Origin: Verrucomicrobiota bacterium
Lineage (GTDB): Bacteria; Verrucomicrobiota; Verrucomicrobiia; Limisphaerales; UBA1100
Assembly: GCA_030747505.1 (NCBI GenBank)
Contig: JASLKQ010000006.1
Location: 1 to 62,737 of the forward strand
Length of the DNA stretch: 62,737 nt
Direction of reading: 5' to 3'
Under the pieces are notes generated by a model. That model made no database searches. It was not told the DNA's origin and saw nothing but the letters and a program-made list of their open reading frames with translations. Below, in pieces: positions 24,987 through 32,905 of this stretch (positions within the stretch are counted from its first letter, which is position 1; each line of letters starts with the position of its first letter). The translations under genes were made by a program, and so were the position numbers.

Positions 24987-27380
24987 CTAGTCCTTCTTTT
25001 TTTCTTCTGGCTTCTTCTTCTGAGCGTCTGCCTTTTTCTTTTCTTCCTCCTGCTTGCGTTTTTCCTCTTCGCGCTTGGCTTGTTCCTCTTCGCGCTTGGC
25101 TTGTTCCTCTGCCTTCTTCTTGTCCCGCAACGGATTGCCCGACTTCGATGGCTTGCTCAAACGGAATTGATGTTCGCGGATGCGCCTTGGAAAGAAATTA
25201 TTTTCGATGTCGACATCGGCGGTTTCCCGGTGTGGGTCGATCTCAATCTTGGCAATTTTCTTTTCTGTTACCAGCATCTTGGATACTGCCTCGGGATTGC
25301 GACGCCAGATTTGGGCAGGTAACCGAAACTCTTCGGTGCTTTCATCCTCAAAGGTGGCTTTAATCACAACTGGCATTACTAACCCCCCATTGTTCTTGAG
25401 ATCGATCTTGTAGAAGTGCTGTTTCTCCTTAAGCAGGGCCTTCTCCTTATCACTCAAACCCTTGAGCATTTTCTCATAAGACTCCCGGTCTTTGTCTGTG
25501 ATTTCGAGCTCATCAAACTCGTTGTAGAAATCCTTAAGCTCCGGAAAAGAATCAACCCGCTTGGGCAATGATTTGTTCCGGTTCTGAAAAAGGCGTTTAG
25601 GCTCTTCATCACGTTTATTTTTCTTGGCGGTTTTTTCCTTGTAGGGATCACGTGTGTCCACTGAATAACGATGAATGTTCTCAATGGAAATATCGGTGTG
25701 GTCGGTGCCGTAAAACCAACCGCGCCAGAACCAGTCCAAATCCTGCCCGCTGGCATCCTCCATGGTCCGGAAAAAGTCAGCAGGAGTGGGGCGCTTGAAC
25801 TTCCAACGCTGTGCATACTGCTTGAAGGCATAGTCAAACTGCTCGCGACCTAGGACGCTCTCACGCAGGATATTCAGAGCCAGCGTAGGCTTGGTGTAAG
25901 CATTGTACCCGGTGCTCTGAAGAGAATCAGCCCCCGTCATAATCGGCATCTTGTTTTCCTGCTTCAGGTATCCAAGCAATCCTCCCTCCCGCTCAGGCAT
26001 GATTCGGGAGGGATAATTCTCTTCCCACTCCTGTTCGGTCAAAAACTGGACAAAGGAGTCCAAGCCCTCATCCATCCACATCCATTGGCGTTCATCCGAG
26101 TTGACAATCATGGGAAACCAATTATGCCCCACTTCGTGGATGATAACTGAGATAAGACCGTACTTGGTTCGTTTAGAATAAGTCCCGTCCTTCTCTGGTC
26201 GGGGTCGTTGCCAGCAGATCATCGGATATTCCATTCCTCCAATAGGAGCGTTAACTGATATGGCAACCGGGTAGGGATAATCGAAGGTAAACTTGGAATA
26301 GACATCAACTGAATGGGCCACCGCATGAGTACTATAGCGGCTCCAAAGAGGCTCTCCCTCCTTTGGCCAATAACTCATGCACATAATCTTACGTCCGTTG
26401 AGGTCAACTCCCATGGCATCCCAGAGAAACTTACGGGAGCTGGCAAAAGCAAAATCTCGAACGTTGTCCGCCTTATAAACCCAGGTCTTTTTACCCTTGG
26501 CCTTTTGCTTTTCATTCGCCTTGGCCTCTTCAAGATTCACAATGAAAACCGGTTTCTTGGCATTCCGCGCCTTCGCTAAACGGGCCCGCTGCTCCTTGGT
26601 GAGAATCTTTTCAGGATTTTGCAGCTCCCCGGTAGAGGCAACAATATGGTCTGCGGGGGCAGTGATTCGCACAAGGTAATCTCCAAACTCCAGAGCGAAT
26701 TCACCTGTGCCTAAGTACTGCTTATTTTGCCACCCATTCACATCAGTATAGGCACACATACGGGGAAACCATTGGGCTAAAGCATAAAGATGGTTCTTAT
26801 CCTCCTTAAAATATTCGTAGCCCATGCGCGCGCGCATCTTGGTGGCATCTACGATGTTAAAATTCCAATCGACTGAAAAAGTGATCTTCTGCCCCGCCTT
26901 TAACGGCTTAGGGGGAATAATGCGCATCATTGTCTGCACGATCACATGTTTCAGAGGCTTGCCAGAGGCATCCTTTACTGCGGTGATCTTGTAACCTCCA
27001 TCAAACTTTTGCGCCTGAAGCATGCCTTCAAATGCGTTGAAGGACAAACCGCTGATTCCGGAGGTCGTACGCGATTGCGCAGCAATCATCTTGGGATCAA
27101 AAAGGTTCTGATCGAGCTGCATCCAGAGGTAGTCCAGCGTGTCTTTCGAATTATTATGGTAGGTGATCTTCTGGCTGCCGATGATGCGGTGCTTCTCTTC
27201 ATTGAGTTCCACATCGATGACATAATCGGCACGCTGCTGCCAATACCCTGGGCCTGGAGCTCCGGAAGCACGGCGCTGCTCGTCAGGAGTGGGCAGTAAA
27301 TCATCAATTTGTTTAAAAGGATCCCGAGGCGCAGCCTGAAGGGACAGCACGAGGGCAAAGAAAATAAGCTTTTTCAACAT
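24987..27380 (-). CDS. Secreted M1-family zinc metallopeptidase
   Basis: The 797-residue protein has a signal peptide (KKLIFFALVLSLQAAP) and a gluzincin active site: HEVGHNWFP, with the third zinc ligand Glu in WMDEGLDSF 18 residues further on. The substrate-side block IGGMEYPMICW corresponds to the GxMEN aminopeptidase motif, here with MEY instead of MEN. The C-terminal ~45 residues are a low-complexity Lys/Glu run (repeated QAKREEE) with no known fold. M1 enzymes are usually aminopeptidases, and the ME[Y] change may alter N-terminus recognition. A hairpin just before the start codon may mask its ribosome-binding site. Confidence 0.9.
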   Translation of the reverse strand: MLKKLIFFALVLSLQAAPRDPFKQIDDLLPTPDEQRRASGAPGPGYWQQRADYVIDVELNEEKHRIIGSQKITYHNNSKDTLDYLWMQLDQNLFDPKMIAAQSRTTSGISGLSFNAFEGMLQAQKFDGGYKITAVKDASGKPLKHVIVQTMMRIIPPKPLKAGQKITFSVDWNFNIVDATKMRARMGYEYFKEDKNHLYALAQWFPRMCAYTDVNGWQNKQYLGTGEFALEFGDYLVRITAPADHIVASTGELQNPEKILTKEQRARLAKARNAKKPVFIVNLEEAKANEKQKAKGKKTWVYKADNVRDFAFASSRKFLWDAMGVDLNGRKIMCMSYWPKEGEPLWSRYSTHAVAHSVDVYSKFTFDYPYPVAISVNAPIGGMEYPMICWQRPRPEKDGTYSKRTKYGLISVIIHEVGHNWFPMIVNSDERQWMWMDEGLDSFVQFLTEQEWEENYPSRIMPEREGGLLGYLKQENKMPIMTGADSLQSTGYNAYTKPTLALNILRESVLGREQFDYAFKQYAQRWKFKRPTPADFFRTMEDASGQDLDWFWRGWFYGTDHTDISIENIHRYSVDTRDPYKEKTAKKNKRDEEPKRLFQNRNKSLPKRVDSFPELKDFYNEFDELEITDKDRESYEKMLKGLSDKEKALLKEKQHFYKIDLKNNGGLVMPVVIKATFEDESTEEFRLPAQIWRRNPEAVSKMLVTEKKIAKIEIDPHRETADVDIENNFFPRRIREHQFRLSKPSKSGNPLRDKKKAEEQAKREEEQAKREEEKRKQEEEKKKADAQKKKPEEKKKD
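25062..25110. repeat. 21-bp tandem repeat in the peptidase tail
   Basis: TTCCTCTTCGCGCTTGGCTTG occurs exactly twice (25062-25082 and 25083-25103), then a partial third copy (TTCCTCT). It encodes QAKREEE units of the charged C-terminal tail. Exact DNA identity implies a recent slippage duplication. Confidence 0.85.
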
Positions 27381-27386
27381 AGGAAT

Positions 27387-27406
27387 GGCTCCGATTTACC
27401 GGAGCC
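27387..27406 (-). promoter_or_regulatory. Hairpin overlapping the Shine-Dalgarno of the M1 peptidase
   Basis: On the minus strand GGCTCCG-6nt-CGGAGCC forms a perfect 7-bp stem ending 6 nt before the ATG. The only good ribosome-binding sequence, GGAG, lies in its 3' arm at an 8-nt spacing, so folding would hide it. A U-run precedes, rather than follows, the stem, so it is not a terminator for the upstream gene. Confidence 0.5.
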
Positions 27407-27433
27407 AGTCGAAAAAAGCAATGCGAACGCAGT

Positions 27434-28174
27434 CTATCTTTGAGAATTCAATTTCATGAGCAAATGGAGAATCTCAATATAAAGCCATATAAGCGTAACC
27501 ATCAGGCCAAAGGCTCCAACCCATTCCATATATTTGGGAGCTCCTCTTTCTGCGCCGTTTTCAATGAAATCGAAATCCAGCACCAAATTTAGCGCAGCAA
27601 TGATGCAAATAAAGACACTTATCCCAATACCAATGGGGCTCGCATCATGAATGAAGGGGACTGTGATCCCGAACATACCAAGAATAAACGTCGCCAAATA
27701 AATGAGAAATATACCTCCGGTTGCCGCAGTCACCCCCAATTTAAAGTTCTCAGTCGCTTTGATTAATCCACTCTGATAAGCCGCCAACAACGCAAAAAGA
27801 ATACCAAAGGTCAATCCTGCAGCCTGCGGCACAACCCCTGGTTGATATTTGTTTGCAATGGCTGAAATGCCTCCAATAAACAGTCCCTCCAGTAATGCAT
27901 AGATTGGCGCAGTAAACGGAGCCCATTGTGGTCTGAAAATAGTTGCCAATGCAAAAATCAGACCTCCAATTAATCCACCAAACATAAAAGGCATCGGGCT
28001 GGAGTTCCCACTGAAAACCATGTGCCATGTCATGGAAGCAGTAGCCAGCAACAATAATAAAAGGAACCCGGTCTTGTGGACCGTTCCCATTAAGGTCATT
28101 CGCTCGCTGGAAACATCAAAGCCAGTATAATCTGAAAAGGTTTTGTCGTTTAATGCAGGATTTCCTGATCTCAT
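27434..28174 (-). CDS. Bax inhibitor-1/YccA family membrane protein
   Basis: The 246-residue protein has a soluble N-terminus of about 30 residues with several polar residues (NDKTFSDYTGF), then seven hydrophobic helices. Family landmarks are a glycine-rich second helix, the GLFIGGISAIANKYQPGVVPQA block, and the C-terminal DFDFIENGAERGAPKYMEWVGAFGLMVTLIWLYIEIL with the conserved acidic pair that forms the pH-sensing calcium site. It is an inner-membrane protein of unknown physiological role, possibly a cation leak channel. It lies 53 bp upstream of the peptidase gene on the same strand. Confidence 0.92.
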   Translation of the reverse strand: MRSGNPALNDKTFSDYTGFDVSSERMTLMGTVHKTGFLLLLLLATASMTWHMVFSGNSSPMPFMFGGLIGGLIFALATIFRPQWAPFTAPIYALLEGLFIGGISAIANKYQPGVVPQAAGLTFGILFALLAAYQSGLIKATENFKLGVTAATGGIFLIYLATFILGMFGITVPFIHDASPIGIGISVFICIIAALNLVLDFDFIENGAERGAPKYMEWVGAFGLMVTLIWLYIEILHLLMKLNSQR

Positions 28175-28304
28175 AAAGTTCCTCCTATCAGTTGATATTT
28201 TTAACTAACGCCCCGAAGGCAAGGTAATAGCACAAAAAAATCTTCCCGTCTATGATGCGGTTTTGCCTCGCCTCAAGCACAGCGGTCCGACACCATGAAC
28301 GGCC

Positions 28305-29798
28305 ATGGCTGACACGCCCTACCAGACTGCTCCCGTGAAAAGTGAGACGATGCCCAAAGGTATTCCTTACATCATCGGCAACGAAGCAGCCGAGAGATTT
28401 TCCTTTTACGGTATGCGCTCGGTCTTGTTTGTCTTCATGACAACCTACCTGATGCAGCCCGGCGGCGCACTGGACACCTTTACTGATCAGGAAGCGAAGA
28501 AGTGGGTCCATTACTTTGTTGCCTCCGCCTATTTCTTTCCAGTCATTGGAGCGCTAATCTCCGACTCTCTTTGGGGCAAATACCGTACGATTATCACTCT
28601 GTCTTTAGTATATTGTGCAGGACACGCCTGCTTGGCATTTATGGGTGTCATGGGAGACACAAAGGCGTGGCTGATTGGCGGATTACTTCTGATCGCCGTG
28701 GGATCAGGAGGCATCAAACCCTGCGTTTCCGCCCATGTCGGTGATCAGTTTGGTAAATCCAATGGTTTTCTATTGAGCAAGGTTTTCGGTTGGTTTTATT
28801 TTTCAATTAACCTCGGTGCTTTTTTGAGCGGCATGCTCACCCCGTTTTTATTGGAAGCATCCGCAGGGGAAGGCATGGGGGCCAAGGTCTACCCACATGT
28901 CCAATGGTTGGTCGGGGAAAAAGAACCTGGCGATATCATATTTGGCCCACACTACGCTTTTGGGCTGCCAGGGATATTAATGGCTCTGGCTACCTGGGTT
29001 TTCTGGATGGGGCGCAACAAATTTGTTCACATCCAGCCAGAAGGCCCCAAAAAGTATTTCAGCGAAACCTTTTCCACTGAAGGGGTTCAGGCAATCGGAC
29101 GAATCAGTATCATTTTTGCTTTCATTATCATCTTCTGGTCTTTGTTTGATCAAATTGGCACCACATGGCTCATTCAAGCCAAGAGCCTAAACAGGATAAT
29201 CCCGGAAGGGTTGCCACTGATTGGAGGCCAGGAGCTTTTGCCGGCCCAAATTTCAGCAGTTTTTAACCCACTATTCATTCTGCTCCTGATTCCCGTATTT
29301 AACTATGGGGTGTATCCCCTTATTGACCGGGTGTTTCCATTGACCCCATTGCGCAAGATCGGCATCGGACTGTTTGTTATGAGTGCGGCCTTCGCCACGG
29401 TGGCGCTGGTACAGATGTCTGTCGACGCCGGCAACACTCCTCACATGGGCTGGCAGATCCTCGCTTGTGCCTTGTTAACTTCAGCAGAGGTTATGGTTTC
29501 TATCACAGGATTGGAATTTGCCTATACGCAGGCCCCCAGACAGATGAAGTCCTTTATTCTGTCACTATTCCTGTTGACCGTTTCGCTGGGGAATGTCCTC
29601 ACAGGCGTAGTCACGAGCCTTACTACAGATACTGAAGGCGAATCCAAATTCAGCCTAACCCAGGAGCTCTGGTTCTGGGCAGGCCTGATCTTTGTTGCCG
29701 CAGCAATCTTCGTCCCTGTAGCTAAATCATATCAGCCCAAGGAATATCTTCAGGAAGAAGATGACTCCGAGAAAGATTTGGAACCAGAAAAGGCCTAA
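28305..29798 (+). CDS. POT/PTR family proton-dependent oligopeptide transporter
   Basis: This 497-residue MFS-type protein has about 14 helices. Family motifs are ERFSFYGMRSVLFVFMT in the first helix (an ExxERFxYYG variant) and GSGGIKPCVSAHVGDQFG, the PTR2 signature. FYFSINLGAF lies on helix 5, and EGLPLIGG and a long middle loop fall between halves. It imports di- and tripeptides with protons; related family members carry nitrate or drugs. The C-terminal ~20 residues are acidic. It is divergent from the BI-1-like gene with a 130-bp shared upstream region, and is followed by the rplU promoter region. Confidence 0.92.
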   Translation: MADTPYQTAPVKSETMPKGIPYIIGNEAAERFSFYGMRSVLFVFMTTYLMQPGGALDTFTDQEAKKWVHYFVASAYFFPVIGALISDSLWGKYRTIITLSLVYCAGHACLAFMGVMGDTKAWLIGGLLLIAVGSGGIKPCVSAHVGDQFGKSNGFLLSKVFGWFYFSINLGAFLSGMLTPFLLEASAGEGMGAKVYPHVQWLVGEKEPGDIIFGPHYAFGLPGILMALATWVFWMGRNKFVHIQPEGPKKYFSETFSTEGVQAIGRISIIFAFIIIFWSLFDQIGTTWLIQAKSLNRIIPEGLPLIGGQELLPAQISAVFNPLFILLLIPVFNYGVYPLIDRVFPLTPLRKIGIGLFVMSAAFATVALVQMSVDAGNTPHMGWQILACALLTSAEVMVSITGLEFAYTQAPRQMKSFILSLFLLTVSLGNVLTGVVTSLTTDTEGESKFSLTQELWFWAGLIFVAAAIFVPVAKSYQPKEYLQEEDDSEKDLEPEKA

Positions 29799-29826
29799 AA
29801 TTGATAACTTATACCCAAAAGCGCTA

Positions 29827-29855
29827 TTGACACTACCTCCTATTTTTGGTCTCAT
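29827..29855 (+). promoter_or_regulatory. Promoter for the rplU-rpmA cluster
   Basis: A perfect TTGACA (29827-29832) is followed after exactly 17 bp by TCTCAT (29850-29855, four of six consensus bases). The predicted start near 29862 leaves a ~30-nt leader. It also shows why the long ORF-track start at 29846, which lies within this promoter, is wrong. Confidence 0.5.
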
Positions 29856-29890
29856 CCGCCTCCCTTTTCACGAATTTTTTGTATTTTCTG

Positions 29891-30205
29891 ATGTATGCAG
29901 TATTTGAAACCGGCGGCAAGCAGTACCGCGCCTCAGCTGGCGATCTGGTTAAGGTAGAGAAGCTCGGTAGCGAGAACGGTGCGACCGTAACGTTTGATCG
30001 TGTGTTGCTTGTCAACAATGACGGCAAAGTCACTGTTGGAACACCAACGGTGGACAAGGCCTCGGTAACTGCCGAAGTAATCGAGTCTGAACGCAAGGAC
30101 AAGAAACTTATCATCTTTAAGATGAAACGGCGTAAAACTTATCGCCTTAAGAAAGGCCACCGTCAGCGCCACTCAATCGTAAAGATTACCGACATCAAGG
30201 CCTAA
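29891..30205 (+). CDS. rplU: 50S ribosomal protein L21
   Basis: The ~104-residue protein begins [20 protein letters not shown], a textbook L21 start, and ends with [24 protein letters not shown], the rRNA-binding basic loop (family signature). It stabilises 23S rRNA in the large subunit. The ORF-track start 15 codons earlier is rejected since it falls within the promoter. It is followed 13 bp later by rpmA and then obg, the conserved order in most bacteria. Confidence 0.97.
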   Translation: MYAVFETGGKQYRASAGDLVKVEKLGSENGATVTFDRVLLVNNDGKVTVGTPTVDKASVTAEVIESERKDKKLIIFKMKRRKTYRLKKGHRQRHSIVKITDIKA

Positions 30206-30218
30206 CTCAGGATTAATT

Positions 30219-30485
30219 ATGGCACATAAAAAAGGACAGGGCTCCTCCAAGAACGGCCGCGACAGTAACGCCAAACGACTGGGTCTCAAGCGTGGGAACC
30301 AGCAGCTCGTCGAAGCGGGAACCATCATCGTGCGCCAACGCGGAACCCAGCACATTGCCGGAGAGAATGTAGGTATAGGGCGTGACCATACGCTTTTCGC
30401 GAAGGAAACGGGTCGCGTTCGTTTCGACCGCAACAAAGGCAAAAGCCGGGTGAATATCGATCCGGTTGAGGTTGTGCAAAACTAG
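30219..30485 (+). CDS. rpmA: 50S ribosomal protein L27
   Basis: The 88-residue protein starts [22 protein letters not shown]. The flexible N-terminal arm reaches the peptidyl-transferase centre. There is no N-terminal cleavable extension of the Firmicutes type. The body includes IIVRQRGTQ and the [16 protein letters not shown] region. It is in the rplU-rpmA-obg order, with a terminator after it. Confidence 0.97.
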   Translation: MAHKKGQGSSKNGRDSNAKRLGLKRGNQQLVEAGTIIVRQRGTQHIAGENVGIGRDHTLFAKETGRVRFDRNKGKSRVNIDPVEVVQN

Positions 30486-30510
30486 CCACCGCGCCAAACA
30501 CCATTCCTCC

Positions 30511-30537
30511 GGCGAGGTTCACCGCCTCGCCTTTTTT
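30511..30537 (+). terminator. Rho-independent terminator after rpmA
   Basis: GGCGAGG-6nt-CCTCGCC is followed by a T-run of six. It separates the ribosomal genes from obg, so obg expression would need read-through or its own promoter. Confidence 0.85.
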
Positions 30538-30560
30538 GTTGTCTCATATACAATCCCCTC

Positions 30561-31691
30561 ATGTTCATCGATCAGGTGAAAGTCTATGCGCGCGCCGGCC
30601 ACGGCGGGGCCGGTTGCGTATCCTTTCGCCGAGAGTCCTATGAGCCAAAAGGGGGCCCCGACGGAGGCAACGGAGGGCGGGGAGGCAACGTCATCCTTGA
30701 AGCCAGCCACGATATCAATAACCTGATCGCCCAATTCTACGTGCCACGCCTGATTGCCAAAAACGGCAACCCCGGCGAAGGCCAAAAGAAAAGTGGTCAT
30801 GCGGGCAAAGATCTCACCATCAAAGTTCCATGCGGCACAATCGTCTGGAAATTACCCAACCCAAATGAAGAACAAGAAGACCCTGCCCCTGAACTGGTTC
30901 AGGGAGAGGAAGGAGAACAAGCCCTCTTAATCGATTTCGATACAAAACCGCTTGATGAAGGCGAGAACACACCTTCCCCGGAACTTTCCATTGGAGAAAA
31001 TGCTGAGCTAGTCACTGACCTTACTGAGGGTGGGCAGCAATTCGCCCTCTGCAGCGGTGGGCGCGGAGGAAAAGGCAACCATCACTTCACTTCTTCCACC
31101 AACCAGGCTCCTCGCCATTCCCAGCCCGGAGAGCCTGGTACCGAAGGCCATTATCTTCTGGAACTACAAATGGTGGCCGACATCGGTCTGGTTGGCTATC
31201 CCAACGCCGGCAAAAGTACCCTGCTTAATGCCATTTCACACGCCAAACCCAAGATTGCCCCCTATCCCTTCACCACCCTGCATCCGCAGATTGGGGTGGT
31301 GGAAATGGATGGATGGGAACGCTATACCGTGTGCGACATTCCCGGCATCATTGAGGGAGCCCACAACAACGTCGGGCTGGGCCACGCGTTTCTGCGACAC
31401 ATCCGTCGGTGTGGCACCTTATGTATCATTCTAGATATGGCGGGCATTGACGACCGTAACCCCTGTGATGATTACGAAAAGATCCTCTATGAACTGGAGC
31501 AATACGATCCCGAGCTCGCCGCCAAACCGCACCTCATAGCCGCCAATAAAATGGATGAAGACGCGGCAGAACCAAACTTAAAGCTTTTCCGCAATCGCTT
31601 TCCAAAAGTGGAAGTCTTGGAAATTATGGCGGCCATTGATGAAGGAATCCCTGAACTCAAGGAACGATTCAGGGAATTAGCAAAAACGTAA
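30561..31691 (+). CDS. obgE: GTPase Obg/CgtA
   Basis: This is a ribosome-assembly and stress GTPase. The N-terminal glycine-rich Obg fold is clear (ARAGHGGAGCVSFRRESY, PDGGNGGRGGNVI), as is the G domain: G1 GYPNAGKST, G3 DIPGIIEG, G4 ANKMD. Compared with standard Obg, about 50 acidic residues (NPNEEQEDPAPELVQGEE and on) are inserted between the CGTIVWKL strand and NAELVTDL of the glycine-rich domain. The C-terminal OCT domain is absent, as the protein ends just after the G domain. Length is 376. It sits downstream of a terminator 24 bp away from rpmA's. Confidence 0.95.
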   Translation: MFIDQVKVYARAGHGGAGCVSFRRESYEPKGGPDGGNGGRGGNVILEASHDINNLIAQFYVPRLIAKNGNPGEGQKKSGHAGKDLTIKVPCGTIVWKLPNPNEEQEDPAPELVQGEEGEQALLIDFDTKPLDEGENTPSPELSIGENAELVTDLTEGGQQFALCSGGRGGKGNHHFTSSTNQAPRHSQPGEPGTEGHYLLELQMVADIGLVGYPNAGKSTLLNAISHAKPKIAPYPFTTLHPQIGVVEMDGWERYTVCDIPGIIEGAHNNVGLGHAFLRHIRRCGTLCIILDMAGIDDRNPCDDYEKILYELEQYDPELAAKPHLIAANKMDEDAAEPNLKLFRNRFPKVEVLEIMAAIDEGIPELKERFRELAKT

Positions 31692-31735
31692 ATCGGCTTC
31701 CCCCCTGCCTTCCCTTCACCTATTCTCCGCTGCCC

Positions 31736-32839
31736 ATGTTACGAGCTGGAATTGTTGGTCTGCCTAATGTTGGTAAATCCACCCTGTTCAATGCGCTAAC
31801 CCGCACGCGCAAGGCTGAATCAGCCAATTATCCATTTTGCACCATCGACCCCAACGTAGGCGTGGTCACCGTGCCCGATGCCCGCCTTCAACCTCTCTCC
31901 CAAATTGAGCAATCCGCGGAAATTATTCCTGCTGCGGTGGAGTTTGTGGATATTGCGGGCCTTGTCGCCGGCGCCTCCAAAGGGGAGGGGATGGGTAATC
32001 AATTTCTCAGCCACATCCGTGAAGTGGATGCGGTTGTCCAGGTGGTGCGGTGCTTTGAGGATACTGAAATCCACCACGTAGTCGGCAGCGTGGATCCGGT
32101 ACGTGACATCGAAACGATTACCACCGAACTCATCCTCGCAGATCTGGAAAGCCTCCGCCGACAAATCCCCAAGCTCGAAAAAGATTCCAAGCGGGGAGAC
32201 AAGGAAGCTTCATCAAAGCTTGCTCTAGCTCAAAAACTGGAGCCTCATTTGGATCAGGGTAAACCAGCCATTACCCTTGAGCTGGAAGAAGAGGAGAAGC
32301 TTGCCGCCAAGTCCCTTTTCCTCCTGTCAGGCAAGCCCACCATTCTGGCTGCCAATGTAAAAGACAGTGATCTGGCCGAGGCGGACAGCAATCAGTACGT
32401 GGAAACTGTGCGTGCCTATGGGCGCGAACATCATGGATGTGACACAGTGGTTATCAGTGCGCAAATTGAAAGTGAGCTGGCTGATCTCGATGAATCTGAC
32501 GCCAAAGAATTCCTCGCTGATCTTGGTATCACCGAAAGCGGAGTCGGCCAACTCATTCAGGCTGCCTATCATCTCCTGGGACTACAAACCTACTTCACTT
32601 GCGGCCCCAAAGAAACCCGGGCCTGGACCATCCACATTGGGCAAACGGCCCCACAAGCGGCAGGAGTAATTCACACGGATTTTGAACGCGGTTTCATCAA
32701 GGCTGAAACTGTGGGCTATGAAGACCTGATGGCCAACGGATCCATTCAGGCGGCCAAGGAAAAGGGATTATATCGTCAGGAGGGAAAAGATTATGTCGTG
32801 CAGGACGGCGACGTGATTCTGTTTAAATTCAACGTCTGA
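31736..32839 (+). CDS. ychF: Redox-regulated P-loop ATPase YchF
   Basis: This Obg-related protein prefers ATP over GTP. The G1 loop is [15 protein letters not shown], switch region [14 protein letters not shown], and the G3 [20 protein letters not shown]. The G4-equivalent is NVKD rather than NKxD, typical of YchF. A C-terminal TGS-like domain ([17 protein letters not shown] to the end, [11 protein letters not shown]) is complete. The length of 367 is normal. It regulates stress responses through an unclear ribosome-associated function. It shares a convergent 66-bp gap with the YiiX-like gene. Confidence 0.96.
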   Translation: MLRAGIVGLPNVGKSTLFNALTRTRKAESANYPFCTIDPNVGVVTVPDARLQPLSQIEQSAEIIPAAVEFVDIAGLVAGASKGEGMGNQFLSHIREVDAVVQVVRCFEDTEIHHVVGSVDPVRDIETITTELILADLESLRRQIPKLEKDSKRGDKEASSKLALAQKLEPHLDQGKPAITLELEEEEKLAAKSLFLLSGKPTILAANVKDSDLAEADSNQYVETVRAYGREHHGCDTVVISAQIESELADLDESDAKEFLADLGITESGVGQLIQAAYHLLGLQTYFTCGPKETRAWTIHIGQTAPQAAGVIHTDFERGFIKAETVGYEDLMANGSIQAAKEKGLYRQEGKDYVVQDGDVILFKFNV

Positions 32840-32882
32840 AGACTCGCCCTCCCTCATCTTGCTCCATTGTTCCCGCTCTATG

Positions 32883-32905
32883 GCTGCTGCCTTCTTCGCA
32901 GCAGC
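32883..32905. terminator. Hairpin between convergent ychF and YiiX-like gene
   Basis: GCTGCTGC and GCAGCAGC form a perfect 8-bp stem around a 7-nt loop, immediately before the minus-strand stop codon (32906-32908). There is no U-run on either side, so it may be a weak bidirectional terminator or just a stem. Confidence 0.35.
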
